From Limnohabitans radicicola (GTDB taxonomy: Bacteria > Pseudomonadota > Gammaproteobacteria > Burkholderiales > Burkholderiaceae_C), in assembly GCF_014837235.1 (NCBI RefSeq), contig NZ_JACYFT010000004.1, forward strand, positions 12,883-76,882: DNA of 64,000 nucleotides. The letters run 5' to 3'. The translations under genes and the position numbers were made by a program. A model generated the notes under the pieces. That model did not search any database. It had not been told where the DNA came from and saw nothing but the letters and a program-made list of their open reading frames with translations. The first letter of the stretch is position 1. Every line of letters starts with the position of its first letter. Below, in pieces: positions 25,903 to 33,826 of this stretch.

Positions 25903-25922
25903 CAGGCCTCTACGGAGGCCTG
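25903..25922. terminator. Perfect 8-bp hairpin after the toxin gene
   Basis: CAGGCCTC-TACG-GAGGCCTG forms an 8-bp stem with a four-base loop about 35 bases downstream of the GNAT stop codon. It lacks a long T-run, so termination is uncertain; it may protect the transcript end. Confidence 0.5.
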
Positions 25923-25955
25923 CAAATTGGAAATATCAGGGTTGTGCTGACATGG

Positions 25956-26462
25956 TCACGATGGCTTGACCAGGTCTTTGACAGTTGCCAGTGGCAGGTA
26001 CAAAAACAGTGGGTTGTCCGCAGTGGCACGGAACCCGTGGTGCGCATAGAACTCGGCAGCGCTTTCATCCTTGGCATCAACCACAAATGCGTAGGCAGCA
26101 ATCTCTGCCATGACTGCCCGGCGCAAGGCATCGGCGAGCAAGGCCGCACCCAAACCTTTGCCTTTGAAATCCTGATCCACAGCCAGACGCCCCATGCGAA
26201 CAGCAGGCACATTGGGGTAGCGAGGCAGTTTCTTAGCCAAGCTTTCAGAGAGGTCCGTCAACAAAATGCTGGCCGAGGCCAGCGTGTAATAACCCGCCAC
26301 CCGGCCACTGGCATCCAGTGCCGTGAAACACGCCGTCACACGGCGCTTGATGTCCTGACTGACCTGGGTTTTGAAGTACCTGTCCAGCGGCTCAACGCCA
26401 CACTCGAATCCTGAGCGGTCTGTGTCGAGATCGAGCGGGACAACTGAAAACGGGCCCGCCAT
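25956..26462 (-). CDS. GNAT acetyltransferase toxin (TacT/AtaT-like)
   Basis: I chose the ATG at 26462, overlapping the antitoxin stop (TGATG), for 168 residues. The GNAT fold is clear: start PFSVVPLDLDTDRSGFECGVEPLDRYF, the strand VAGYYTLASASI, the acetyl-CoA loop RMGRLAVDQDFKGKGLGAALL, and the C-terminal FYAHHGF. This matches TacT-type toxins, which acetylate the amino group of charged tRNA and stop translation. Its partner is the DUF1778 antitoxin upstream. The pair sits inside the phage head operon, between protease and capsid. Confidence 0.92.
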   Translation of the reverse strand: MAGPFSVVPLDLDTDRSGFECGVEPLDRYFKTQVSQDIKRRVTACFTALDASGRVAGYYTLASASILLTDLSESLAKKLPRYPNVPAVRMGRLAVDQDFKGKGLGAALLADALRRAVMAEIAAYAFVVDAKDESAAEFYAHHGFRATADNPLFLYLPLATVKDLVKPS

Positions 26463-26770
26463 CAAGCCACCAGCAGCTTGTTGGCCTTGGCGAATGCGCG
26501 CTTGAGTGCGGCATTGGGCTTGGCAGGAGAGATCAGGGCTTTGGCAAAAGCCTCTTGATCTGCCATGGTCATGCGCACATGATCTGCCTGCTCAATGGCT
26601 TGAGAAGCTGCCGACTGCAAGGCATGGACCACAAAATCGGTCATGGTTCTGCCTTGAATTTCTGCCGCACGTTTGACGACGACGTGCAAGTCGTGACTGA
26701 TACGAGCCTCAAGCCTTGCCGACTGAGGCTTCAGTGAGCGAGGGGCAGCGACAGCGGCTCTTGCAGTCAT
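26462..26770 (-). CDS. DUF1778 ribbon-helix-helix antitoxin
   Basis: The 102-residue product has AGGAG eight bases before the ATG. The RHH motif is SARLEARISHDLHVVVKRAAEIQGRTMTDFVVHAL, and the C-terminal segment (MADQEAFAKALISPAKPNAALKRAF) is the toxin-binding tail typical of DUF1778. It neutralises the adjacent GNAT toxin and should repress the pair through the palindrome at 26802-26814. Confidence 0.92.
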   Translation of the reverse strand: MTARAAVAAPRSLKPQSARLEARISHDLHVVVKRAAEIQGRTMTDFVVHALQSAASQAIEQADHVRMTMADQEAFAKALISPAKPNAALKRAFAKANKLLVA

Positions 26771-26795
26771 GACGGTTCTCCTGAGGTTGATACAA

Positions 26796-26825
26796 ATTGT
26801 ACGGCAATTTGCCGGATCAATGCAA
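26796..26825 (-). promoter_or_regulatory. Toxin-antitoxin promoter with palindromic operator
   Basis: On the minus strand TTGCAT (26825-26820) and TACAAT (26801-26796) are separated by 18 bases. The spacer contains the perfect palindrome CGGCAA-A-TTGCCG at 26802-26814. A dimeric RHH repressor bound there would block RNA polymerase, the usual autoregulation of such pairs. Confidence 0.65.
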
Positions 26826-26835
26826 GCCAGACCAA

Positions 26836-27777
26836 TCACCCAAGCAAGGCCAGTGCATTGCGCGCCTGACCAAGCCGGGAAGCACCCGGTGGTTTTTGAG
26901 AGACGGCGGCCTTTTGCATCCTGGCCAGCACATCGTCGAAAGTGGCAACGCCGTCCACCATCTTGGCGGCAAGCGCCGCATCGGCACCCAGCACCCGGCC
27001 CTCGCCCATGCCGTCACGCACATCGGCAACCGAGACGCCTCGACCCTTGGCCACGGCTTTGATGAAGGCGTTGTAGTAGTCGTCAACGCGGGACTGCATG
27101 AAGGCCTGCGCTTCGGGATCCAGCGGCACATACGGGTTGCCCTCGACCTTGAACTTGCCTGCCGAGATCAGGGTGGGTTTGACGCCCTCCTCTTCCAGCG
27201 CCTTTGAATAGTCGAAATGGGCCTGCCAAACGCCAATGGAGCCGACCTCGCCACCCGGGGTGACGTAGAACTCACCGGCCGAGCAACCGATCCAATATGC
27301 GGCCGAGGCGGCCAGGCTGTTGGCCACGGCCACCACGGGCTTTTGCGCCCGGACTTTGACTATCTCGGTGGCCAGCTCGGCCACGCCGTAGACGCTGCCG
27401 CCCGGGCTGTCGATGTCAATCAGGATCTGGCCCACGCTGTCGTCCGCCAGAACCTGGCGCAATGCGCTCGTGAATTTCTGGGTGCTGGTGCTGCCCGGCC
27501 CCGAAATGTCATCGACCATGTTGCCGCGCTGGGTGACCACTCCATAAAGGGGCAGAACCGCAATGCCAGCTCCGGCATTGGAAGCAGCACGATCTGAGGC
27601 GAACTGTTTGCGCGTGTCACGCAAAACCCGGTCCGCATTGATCTGAAGCAGGGTCTCTTCGCTCGGGGGCTCATCCGAGGACCAGCGGGTGAGCACGGCA
27701 GTCATGGCCTGCAAACGCTCGGGCATGAGCGCCCAAGGCGTGGTCAGGAATTCAGAGACAAGAAGGTGTTTGTTCAT
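26836..27777 (-). CDS. S49 (SppA-like) prohead protease
   Basis: The protein has 313 residues. The Ser-Lys dyad is visible: Ser158 in NSLAASAAYW and Lys208 in ISAGKFKVEG. The preceding SPGGSVYG and the GSIGVWQAH segment are typical of the peptidase S49 fold. In HK97-like phages with this type it trims the capsid delta domain during maturation. Its start overlaps the portal stop by 4 bases. The C-terminal part (DVRDGMGEGRVLGADAALAAKMVDG) is also characteristic. Confidence 0.93.
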   Translation of the reverse strand: MNKHLLVSEFLTTPWALMPERLQAMTAVLTRWSSDEPPSEETLLQINADRVLRDTRKQFASDRAASNAGAGIAVLPLYGVVTQRGNMVDDISGPGSTSTQKFTSALRQVLADDSVGQILIDIDSPGGSVYGVAELATEIVKVRAQKPVVAVANSLAASAAYWIGCSAGEFYVTPGGEVGSIGVWQAHFDYSKALEEEGVKPTLISAGKFKVEGNPYVPLDPEAQAFMQSRVDDYYNAFIKAVAKGRGVSVADVRDGMGEGRVLGADAALAAKMVDGVATFDDVLARMQKAAVSQKPPGASRLGQARNALALLG

Positions 27778-29252
27778 TTGGAGTTTCCAAGTTGGATCAG
27801 CGCCTTGAGCAGCACTGTTTCATCGGTAGAAGGTTGTGCGATGGCCCAGGCACGCACCTCGGGCTCTTGCATACCCAAGGCTTGGGCGATCAGGGCGATT
27901 TCCTGAGCGTCAAAGCGGCCCTTCTTGCTGATGCGCCGGGCCATGCGCTGGGCATTCGCTTCAATGAGCTTGCGAAATCGCTGGCTCATCTCTTGATCCG
28001 GCTCTGCCGGGGTGTCTGCGTCTGTTGCGTCAGAGTCCTCGTCTTCTGGCTCTTGCTCCTCGGCGTCCTCTTCTTCGACCATATTCAGCGGCCTGAGCGG
28101 TTGATCGAGCCCCTTGATCGGGTTGAGGTTCTCGGCGATGCGGGCCTCGTTGCGAGTGAGCCAGCCGTTTTGAATCCCGCTTTGGTAGTAGGCGGATCGG
28201 CTGGCAGCATCCCCGCGCATCAGGTTGGCGAAGTCGAATTCGATTTCCAGCTCATCGCCGTCCAGCATCAGGTCCGCTTCGATCGAAGCCTCCCAGCGCT
28301 CGGCCCAGGGCGTCATGGTGTGCATGACGAACTCCAGGCTCTGCTGCTCGATGTTCGAGAACGTTGCACGGTCGAGGTCCGCGATCATGTGCGGCGGCAC
28401 CCGAAAGAGGCGGGCGATGTCCGTGATTTGGAACTTGCGCAGCTCCAGAAACTGAGCGTCCTTGTTCGTGACACCCACCTCGTGGAACTTCATGCCGTTT
28501 TCCAGCACCAGCACCTTGCCCCGGTTCGCTCCGGATTGGGCGGCCTGGTAGGACTCCCGGAACACCCGCTTGGCCTCAGCATCCTTGAAGTTGCCCGGGA
28601 ACTCGATCCAGCCGCCCGTGGGTTTGGCATCGTTGTTGAAGAACCGGGCTCCATAGTCCTGCGCGGCCAATGCCATGCCCAGACTCTCGCGGGAAAGCTC
28701 GATGGGACTCAGCCCCAGCAGACCGTCCGAGGACAAGCCCCGCAGATGCCAGACCTCGCCCCGGGGTAAGACCAGCTCGTGACCCGTTTGGTTCTGAATC
28801 CGGTATCGATAGTCCCCTTCAGCGCGCAACTCCATGCGTACCCGGTCCGGATGGATGGGAATCAGCTCGGTGATTTCACCTCGGCCGTTGGCCAGGATCT
28901 GGCAAAAGGCGTTGCCACGCAGGGCCAGGTGCCCCTGCAGCATTTCGCGCCACTCGAACGGGTTCTGGTACCGATTGGGCTTCTTGCCCAGCACCCGGTA
29001 GAGCCAGTGGTCCGTCACCCGGTCCTTGCCACCATCTTCTCGAGCACGGTAGACCACCAGTGGCAGCGAGGCCATGGTCTCAGACAGGATGCGCACGCAG
29101 GCATAGACCGCTGCCAGGCGCATGGCCGAATCGGCCGAGACGCGCATGCCCGAGACACTGCGCACCGACACAGGCTCAAAAAAGAAATCGCCCCATGGGG
29201 AGCGATCACTTGTGGAAGCTTTGAATCGGTCAAAGAGGTTGAAGATTCCCAT
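27774..29252 (-). CDS. HK97-family portal protein
   Basis: I chose the ATG at 29252 (492 residues), where the family start GIFNLFDRF lies; an in-frame upstream extension is Arg/Gln-rich and not portal-like. Family features include AVYACVRILSETMASLPLVVYR, the WREMLQGHLALRGNAFCQI helix, IDLDRATFSN-like IADLDRATFSNIEQQSLEFV, and a C-terminal acidic linker (EEEDAEEQEPEDEDSD). The portal is the dodecameric DNA gate. No strong ribosome site is seen before the start. Confidence 0.94.
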   Translation of the reverse strand: MGIFNLFDRFKASTSDRSPWGDFFFEPVSVRSVSGMRVSADSAMRLAAVYACVRILSETMASLPLVVYRAREDGGKDRVTDHWLYRVLGKKPNRYQNPFEWREMLQGHLALRGNAFCQILANGRGEITELIPIHPDRVRMELRAEGDYRYRIQNQTGHELVLPRGEVWHLRGLSSDGLLGLSPIELSRESLGMALAAQDYGARFFNNDAKPTGGWIEFPGNFKDAEAKRVFRESYQAAQSGANRGKVLVLENGMKFHEVGVTNKDAQFLELRKFQITDIARLFRVPPHMIADLDRATFSNIEQQSLEFVMHTMTPWAERWEASIEADLMLDGDELEIEFDFANLMRGDAASRSAYYQSGIQNGWLTRNEARIAENLNPIKGLDQPLRPLNMVEEEDAEEQEPEDEDSDATDADTPAEPDQEMSQRFRKLIEANAQRMARRISKKGRFDAQEIALIAQALGMQEPEVRAWAIAQPSTDETVLLKALIQLGNSK

Positions 29253-29284
29253 CGGTAGTGTCAGAAAACGCGCCTGCCGTCTTG

Positions 29285-30991
29285 TTAGAGCAGCATCAGC
29301 TCGTAGTCGGATCCCAGCACCACCGAGTCCCCCGGTTTGATCGCCCGTGAGAGGGCCATGATCAGTGCCACGATGCCGTCGATCTTGTTTTCTGCTCGCT
29401 CCTTGCGCGGGTAAATGTTGTCTTTGACGTCCGTGTGGGCCACCACGTTGCTGGCCATCCAAGCCAATACCGGGTCGCCGTCATGGACGAGCTTCTTTTG
29501 CAGGACCAAGGCTTCAAGCGTCTTCATCGGTTCGCTGAAATTGAGCACCGTGGGACGAACCTCGATCATGGGCAGGCCCTCGGAGAGCATCCGGGTGGAC
29601 AGCTGCGTGGCCTGAAACGGATCGAAAGCCACGGCCTCCACCGAGAACCGGGATGCGATGTCCAGCAGATCAGCCTCGATCCAGCTAAAGTCGATCACGT
29701 TGCCCGGCGTCACCGACAGGCGTCCGGTATGGGCCCAGCCCTCGTACTGACTGTTGCCCGCAGCCTGGACCGTATCCTCGGGCAGGTAGTACTTGCCAAA
29801 CACAACATATGCGTCGGCTATGTCGGGATGCTGAAACACCATGACGAGCGCTGCAATGTCCGTCTTGCTGGCCAAGTCCAGGCCCACCCAGCAGGGCTGG
29901 CCCAGGAACTGGTCCAGCTCCAGATCCGGGTTGGTGCCCGCGTCCCAGGCCCGCATGTCCATCCAAGCCTTGTCCGCGCTCACCCATTCGTTGAGATGCT
30001 TGGTCTTGAAGTTGTTGACCGCGCTGGGCAACTGCATGGCCTTGGCCTGCAGGGGCACCAGGATCTCCTCACGCACCGAGATGCCCCAGTTGGGGTTGGC
30101 CTTGATGAGGGAGTCCTTGGCAGTCCAGTCGTCGCCTTCATCGAGGCCGTAAATGATCCCGAACTGAGAGTCGTCCTCGAACACCCGGTTCAGGAGCTTG
30201 GTGACAAAGCTCCTGACCTCGTAACAAATCCCCGAGCGGTTGCTGCCAGCCGTGGTGATCACCCACAGCAGCGAGTTGTCCCGCTTGCCGGTACCGGTCT
30301 CCACCACGTCATAGACCGTTCGTGTCTTGTGGGCGTGCAGCTCGTCAATACAACCGAAGTGGATATTCAGGCCGTCCAGCGTCGAGCCTTCAGCTGAGAG
30401 CGCCTCGAACTTGGAGCCCGTCTGCAGCACATGCATGTTGTGCGCCCCGACGTTCACCGCAAACCGGTTCCGAAATCCCGGGCTCAGGCGCGCCATGGTC
30501 TGGGCATCGCCAAAGACGATGCGGGCCTGATCGCGGGTTGTGGCCAGCGAGTACACCTCGGCGCCGCCCTCGCGGTCGGCCGCCAGCATGTACAGACCCA
30601 CCGCCGATGACAGCGTGGACTTGGCATTGCCCCTTGGCACCTCGATGTACGACCGCCTGAAACGGCGCTTGCCGTCCGATTTGACCCATCCGAATACCGT
30701 GGACAGGATGAAAACCTGCCATGGCTCCAGAACAATCATCCGGCTGGCCAGAGGCCCTTTGACGTGAGGCAGGCGCTCAATGAAAGCGCACAAGTTGTCG
30801 GCTGGTCTGTAAGGCCTGCCGTACCGGTCAAGCAGCTCCGGGTTGAACTGGTAGATGCTGCTCTTTCGTTTGAAGCGGATCAGGTCATCGAGCTGGCGTT
30901 TGCAGGCCTTTTGAACCCACTCGCAGGTCAGGATCTCTCCCGATACGACGCGCTGTGCATATTGTTTGGCGCTCGCGGCATATCCACTCAT
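29285..30991 (-). CDS. Terminase large subunit (HK97-type)
   Basis: The product has 568 residues. The ATPase has Walker A VPRGNAKST (118-126) and Walker B with the catalytic Glu in FGCIDELHAH (212-221). The RNase H-like nuclease begins at GLDLASKTD (370-378), with later acidic residues in VEAVAFDPF and KIDGIVALIMAL. It pumps DNA into the prohead and cuts the concatemer. The small subunit and an HNH protein lie next to it. Confidence 0.96.
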   Translation of the reverse strand: MSGYAASAKQYAQRVVSGEILTCEWVQKACKRQLDDLIRFKRKSSIYQFNPELLDRYGRPYRPADNLCAFIERLPHVKGPLASRMIVLEPWQVFILSTVFGWVKSDGKRRFRRSYIEVPRGNAKSTLSSAVGLYMLAADREGGAEVYSLATTRDQARIVFGDAQTMARLSPGFRNRFAVNVGAHNMHVLQTGSKFEALSAEGSTLDGLNIHFGCIDELHAHKTRTVYDVVETGTGKRDNSLLWVITTAGSNRSGICYEVRSFVTKLLNRVFEDDSQFGIIYGLDEGDDWTAKDSLIKANPNWGISVREEILVPLQAKAMQLPSAVNNFKTKHLNEWVSADKAWMDMRAWDAGTNPDLELDQFLGQPCWVGLDLASKTDIAALVMVFQHPDIADAYVVFGKYYLPEDTVQAAGNSQYEGWAHTGRLSVTPGNVIDFSWIEADLLDIASRFSVEAVAFDPFQATQLSTRMLSEGLPMIEVRPTVLNFSEPMKTLEALVLQKKLVHDGDPVLAWMASNVVAHTDVKDNIYPRKERAENKIDGIVALIMALSRAIKPGDSVVLGSDYELMLL

Positions 30992-31006
30992 CGTTTGCTC
31001 TCGGTC

Positions 31007-31468
31007 TTACCCCACAATGTCCTCCCAAAGATCGAGCTCTTCGCCCGGTCGCTCGTTTGGAATGGAGATGCGCGAACGCGATGCAGGCGTGAACCCCATC
31101 TCGATCGCAGCCTTGGTCATGATCTGTGCCTGCTTGTTGGCAATGGCCAGGTACGGCGACTGCATGGGCACACCGCTATGGGGCGCCTTCACCAAGAGTC
31201 CCGTTTTGCCGATACCCGCCTGGGCCTGTCGGTACAGGTCTGCCGCACAAGCCCAGATTTCCAGCACGGACATGTCCAGCTTGCGAATCAGGGTGGGCGG
31301 CGCACATTCAAGCGCGTAGCGCCAGGCAGCCTTGGCACCCTCAGGCATGTAGTCCGGAGGCTCGACCAGCAAGCCCTCTGGTATGGGCTCATGGTAGTTG
31401 GTCCGGCATGGCTGCAAGGTCCCCTTGATCTGCTTGACTTGAGTCGGCAGTGGCTTGCGTCCGCCCAT
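31007..31468 (-). CDS. Terminase small subunit (P27 family)
   Basis: The 153-residue protein has the P27 pattern: GGRKPLPTQVKQIKGT at the start, PPDYMPEGAKAAWRYALE, an ALxxWA helix (VLEIWACAADLYRQAQ) and GFTPASRSRIS near the end. It binds the packaging site and hands DNA to the large subunit. The stretch 31469-31629 between it and the HNH gene is where a cos site would be expected, but none is identified by eye. Confidence 0.93.
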   Translation of the reverse strand: MGGRKPLPTQVKQIKGTLQPCRTNYHEPIPEGLLVEPPDYMPEGAKAAWRYALECAPPTLIRKLDMSVLEIWACAADLYRQAQAGIGKTGLLVKAPHSGVPMQSPYLAIANKQAQIMTKAAIEMGFTPASRSRISIPNERPGEELDLWEDIVG

Positions 31469-31629
31469 AAATCACCCGCTTGGTTTGATGTTCATTTGAT
31501 GCACGGCCTTTGCTGCGCAGAGTCTTTGGAAAAGGGGATACCCCCCTTGTTCAATTTGCACGCAGAAAAATTTGCGCAAGCCCACGCATCATGGGCGCCA
31601 GTCTGTAGAGATTCAGACCCCCTACCCCC

Positions 31630-32010
31630 TCAGGACGGGGCCTGGTTGCGCAGGGATGCCGTCTCTGAGGCGGTCTTGGCGTTGTGACAGGGCACGCACA
31701 GGCTTTGCAGGTTCGCTCGCTCAAAGCGCTCACCGCCTTGCTTGACCGGAACAATGTGATCGACCACCTTGGCTGGCTGCAGCAAGCCCTTGGCCTGGCA
31801 CCTGCAGCAAAGCGGGTTATCCCGTAACACCGCTGCACGTGTGTTGCGCCACCTGGCCGATTGATAGAAGCCCAGCTCGGTGTCGAACCCACGCCGCGCA
31901 CGCCCGTACTCACGGTGCACTTGGGGCTGGTGATGGGTGCAGTAGCCGGGCACGTTCAGCACCTGCGCGCAACCCGGATATCTGCATGGAGTAGGCGCAC
32001 TTCGCGGCAT
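31630..32010 (-). CDS. HNH endonuclease next to terminase
   Basis: The 126-residue protein has the HNH motif VDHIVPVKQGGERFERANLQ...CVPCHNAKTA and zinc-binding CxxC pairs (LCCRCQAKG; LCVPCH). An N-terminal Cys/His cluster (CRYPGC, YCTHHQ) is also present. In HK97-type cos phages a neighbouring HNH protein is required with the terminase for cutting at cos. Position just upstream of the small terminase gene fits this role. Confidence 0.93.
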   Translation of the reverse strand: MPRSAPTPCRYPGCAQVLNVPGYCTHHQPQVHREYGRARRGFDTELGFYQSARWRNTRAAVLRDNPLCCRCQAKGLLQPAKVVDHIVPVKQGGERFERANLQSLCVPCHNAKTASETASLRNQAPS

Positions 32011-32116
32011 CTCAATCGGCTTTCAAGGAATAAGCGACAGCTCGAAAAATTGACTTGGCTTCATCTTGATTCAGAGCGTCAATCCATCACATTGGATCAA
32101 CGAAAGGAACAACCCG

Positions 32117-32335
32117 ATGAAGCAAGACAAGAACCTCAACAAGCTTTTTGAGCAGATCGCTCTGAAGCATTTCTTTATCGAAACGCTGGAGACACAGCAC
32201 CGTGATCGCCTGGACTTCCACGACGTCTCGGTCTGGGCCGTCAAGAGCGCACTGGAGGCTGCTTACGCCGCAGGCCACGCTGCCGCCACTGCAGCAGCAC
32301 AAAACAAATCAACAGCATCGAAAGGCAAACAATGA
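32117..32335 (+). CDS. Small phage protein (DUF6900-like)
   Basis: The 72-residue product from the ATG at 32117 (AAAGGAAC upstream) has the DUF6900 pattern: LFEQIALKHFFIETLETQHRDRLDFHDVSVWAVKSALEAAY. It is the first gene of a plus-strand cassette of five small genes that lies against the direction of the rest of the phage. It overlaps the next gene by 4 bases. Function unknown. Confidence 0.75.
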   Translation: MKQDKNLNKLFEQIALKHFFIETLETQHRDRLDFHDVSVWAVKSALEAAYAAGHAAATAAAQNKSTASKGKQ

Positions 32336-32775
32336 AACTCACGGACACCCAACGCTCGCTGCTCGAAGCCGCTGCACAGCATCCACAAAAGAAACTGACC
32401 AATTTCCCCGACACCCTCAAGGGTGGTGCACGCATCAAGGTGCTCACGGCCATGCGCAACGCACAGCTGATTGCGGCCAGCGCGGGAGAGCCCGAGGTTT
32501 ATGTGGCCACAGCCACAGGGTTGCAAGAGATCGGCATCACCACTCAGCCACCACGCTCAACACGCGAAGGCACCAAGCAGGCTGTGCTGATCGAACTGCT
32601 CAGGCGCCCCGAAGGCGCCACGCTACCCCAGATGACCGAAGCCACAGGCTGGCAGGTGCACACCGTGCGCGGAGCGATGGCAGGCGCCTTGAAGAAAAAG
32701 CTGGGTCTGAAGATCACCTCAGAAAAGCAGGCAGGCACAGACCGCGTTTACCGCATCTCCACCACAACCTTTTGA
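32332..32775 (+). CDS. DUF3489 domain protein (winged-helix-like)
   Basis: The product has 147 residues. The C-terminal half is the DUF3489 domain (TKQAVLIELLRRPEGATLPQMTEATGWQVHTVRGAMAGALKKKLG), a winged-helix-like fold with the near-invariant TGWQ.HTVRG. The N-terminal half is another predicted helical unit (DTQRSLLEAAAQHPQKKL). In many genomes DUF3489 proteins accompany DUF2924 and serine recombinase genes; here those lie 15 kb away in the same prophage. It may bind DNA. ATGA overlap with the gene before. Confidence 0.88.
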   Translation: MKLTDTQRSLLEAAAQHPQKKLTNFPDTLKGGARIKVLTAMRNAQLIAASAGEPEVYVATATGLQEIGITTQPPRSTREGTKQAVLIELLRRPEGATLPQMTEATGWQVHTVRGAMAGALKKKLGLKITSEKQAGTDRVYRISTTTF

Positions 32776-32782
32776 GGACCTC

Positions 32783-33142
32783 ATGAACCCCATCACTATC
32801 ACCATCGAATCCAAGCCCACGACCATCAACTTCGATGGCCGCGAATTGCAGGTTCAAAAGCTCAGCATCCCGCTGCCCTTTGGCCGCAAGCCTACAGACA
32901 TCTCCGACATTGCCGCTTGCGGCGTAGAGGCGGTCTACGTGACCGAGATCCGGGAGATGGACCCCGAAGAATTTGATGGCTTCAAATTGAATCTGGGCAA
33001 GTCTCGCGACTGGCTCAAAGGCAAGGGAGGAGATTACTGGGATGGGCGGTTGTGCGTGATGGTGCGTGCACCCGGTCGACCCTACCTGTTCATCGATCCA
33101 TCCGGAGGAGACAGCGTTCGCTACCTCGCGCGTCTGGGCTGA
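32783..33142 (+). CDS. Hypothetical phage protein
   Basis: This 119-residue protein is a mixed alpha/beta sequence with Trp/Gly-rich middle (KSRDWLKGKGGDYWDGRLCVMV). It lies 7 bases after the DUF3489 gene with GAGG before the start, so it is clearly part of the same small operon. No family recognised. Confidence 0.7.
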   Translation: MNPITITIESKPTTINFDGRELQVQKLSIPLPFGRKPTDISDIAACGVEAVYVTEIREMDPEEFDGFKLNLGKSRDWLKGKGGDYWDGRLCVMVRAPGRPYLFIDPSGGDSVRYLARLG

Positions 33143-33241
33143 TCAGTCACAAATAAGCAACTGATCAGAAAGATTAGATGAATCGCTTTACTTCATCCCC
33201 AAGTAGAGCGTTCATGGAGACATCGCAACAAGGACACCACA

Positions 33242-33607
33242 ATGAACAGCAACACAACACCGACAACGCAAAATGAAGCTTGGGGATTTTGGGGAACGAT
33301 GGGCGGTCACGCCTGCGTGGCTTGGCCCATCGCCATAACCCAGATCGCTGACGTCACAGGCGAACCCCTTGAATCGGTCCAAATCTTCCTGGACAGCAAA
33401 CAAGGCAGACACTTTGCAGATGCGGTGCAGGACGGCCTGGCCAGCCACCTCACCATGGACGCCGCCATTGCCCAAGCCATCGCCAAGTGGATGGACTGGA
33501 AGATCGGCCGCATCACCTCGAGAGAAACCGGCATCCCAAGGGGCTTACCTTACCTGACCGGCTTTGTCATCCAAGCACAGATCATCGAAGACGCCCAGAC
33601 AGCTTAA
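33242..33607 (+). CDS. Hypothetical phage protein
   Basis: The 121-residue product has no recognised domain. It contains a Trp-rich beginning (EAWGFWGTMGGHACVAWPIA) and two helical stretches (VQDGLASHLTMDAAIAQAIAKWMDWK). It follows a 99-base gap within the plus-strand cassette and precedes the 68-residue gene closely, so co-transcription is likely. Confidence 0.7.
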   Translation: MNSNTTPTTQNEAWGFWGTMGGHACVAWPIAITQIADVTGEPLESVQIFLDSKQGRHFADAVQDGLASHLTMDAAIAQAIAKWMDWKIGRITSRETGIPRGLPYLTGFVIQAQIIEDAQTA

Positions 33608-33617
33608 GGAGAGCCCC

Positions 33618-33824
33618 ATGGCAGTCATCCACACCACACAGCAGACCGAAAACAACTACGACCGCTTCATCGCCGAACTGACCGTCCTCACCCGCAAGTA
33701 CGGCGTAGCCATCCAATCTGTCGGAGGCGTGTACCTGGCTGACGAGCGCGGCGAGTTTGACAAGCTCACCTACAACGCCGACATCACGAGTGGCGACCTG
33801 TACCCGAATTTCTCGGGCAACTGA
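33618..33824 (+). CDS. Small hypothetical phage protein
   Basis: The protein is 68 residues from the ATG at 33618, with AAGGAG eight bases upstream. It reads as a compact alpha/beta protein (NYDRFIAELTVLTRKYGVAI, QSVGGVYLADERGEF, YNADITSGDLYPNF). It is the last gene of the cassette and ends 2 bases from the convergent methyltransferase stop. Function unknown. Confidence 0.75.
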   Translation: MAVIHTTQQTENNYDRFIAELTVLTRKYGVAIQSVGGVYLADERGEFDKLTYNADITSGDLYPNFSGN

Positions 33825-33826
33825 GA

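Noticed and set aside
31469..31629. cos site beside HNH and terminase genes
   Set aside because: The position is right and has G/C runs, but no inverted or repeated pattern allows a definite site.
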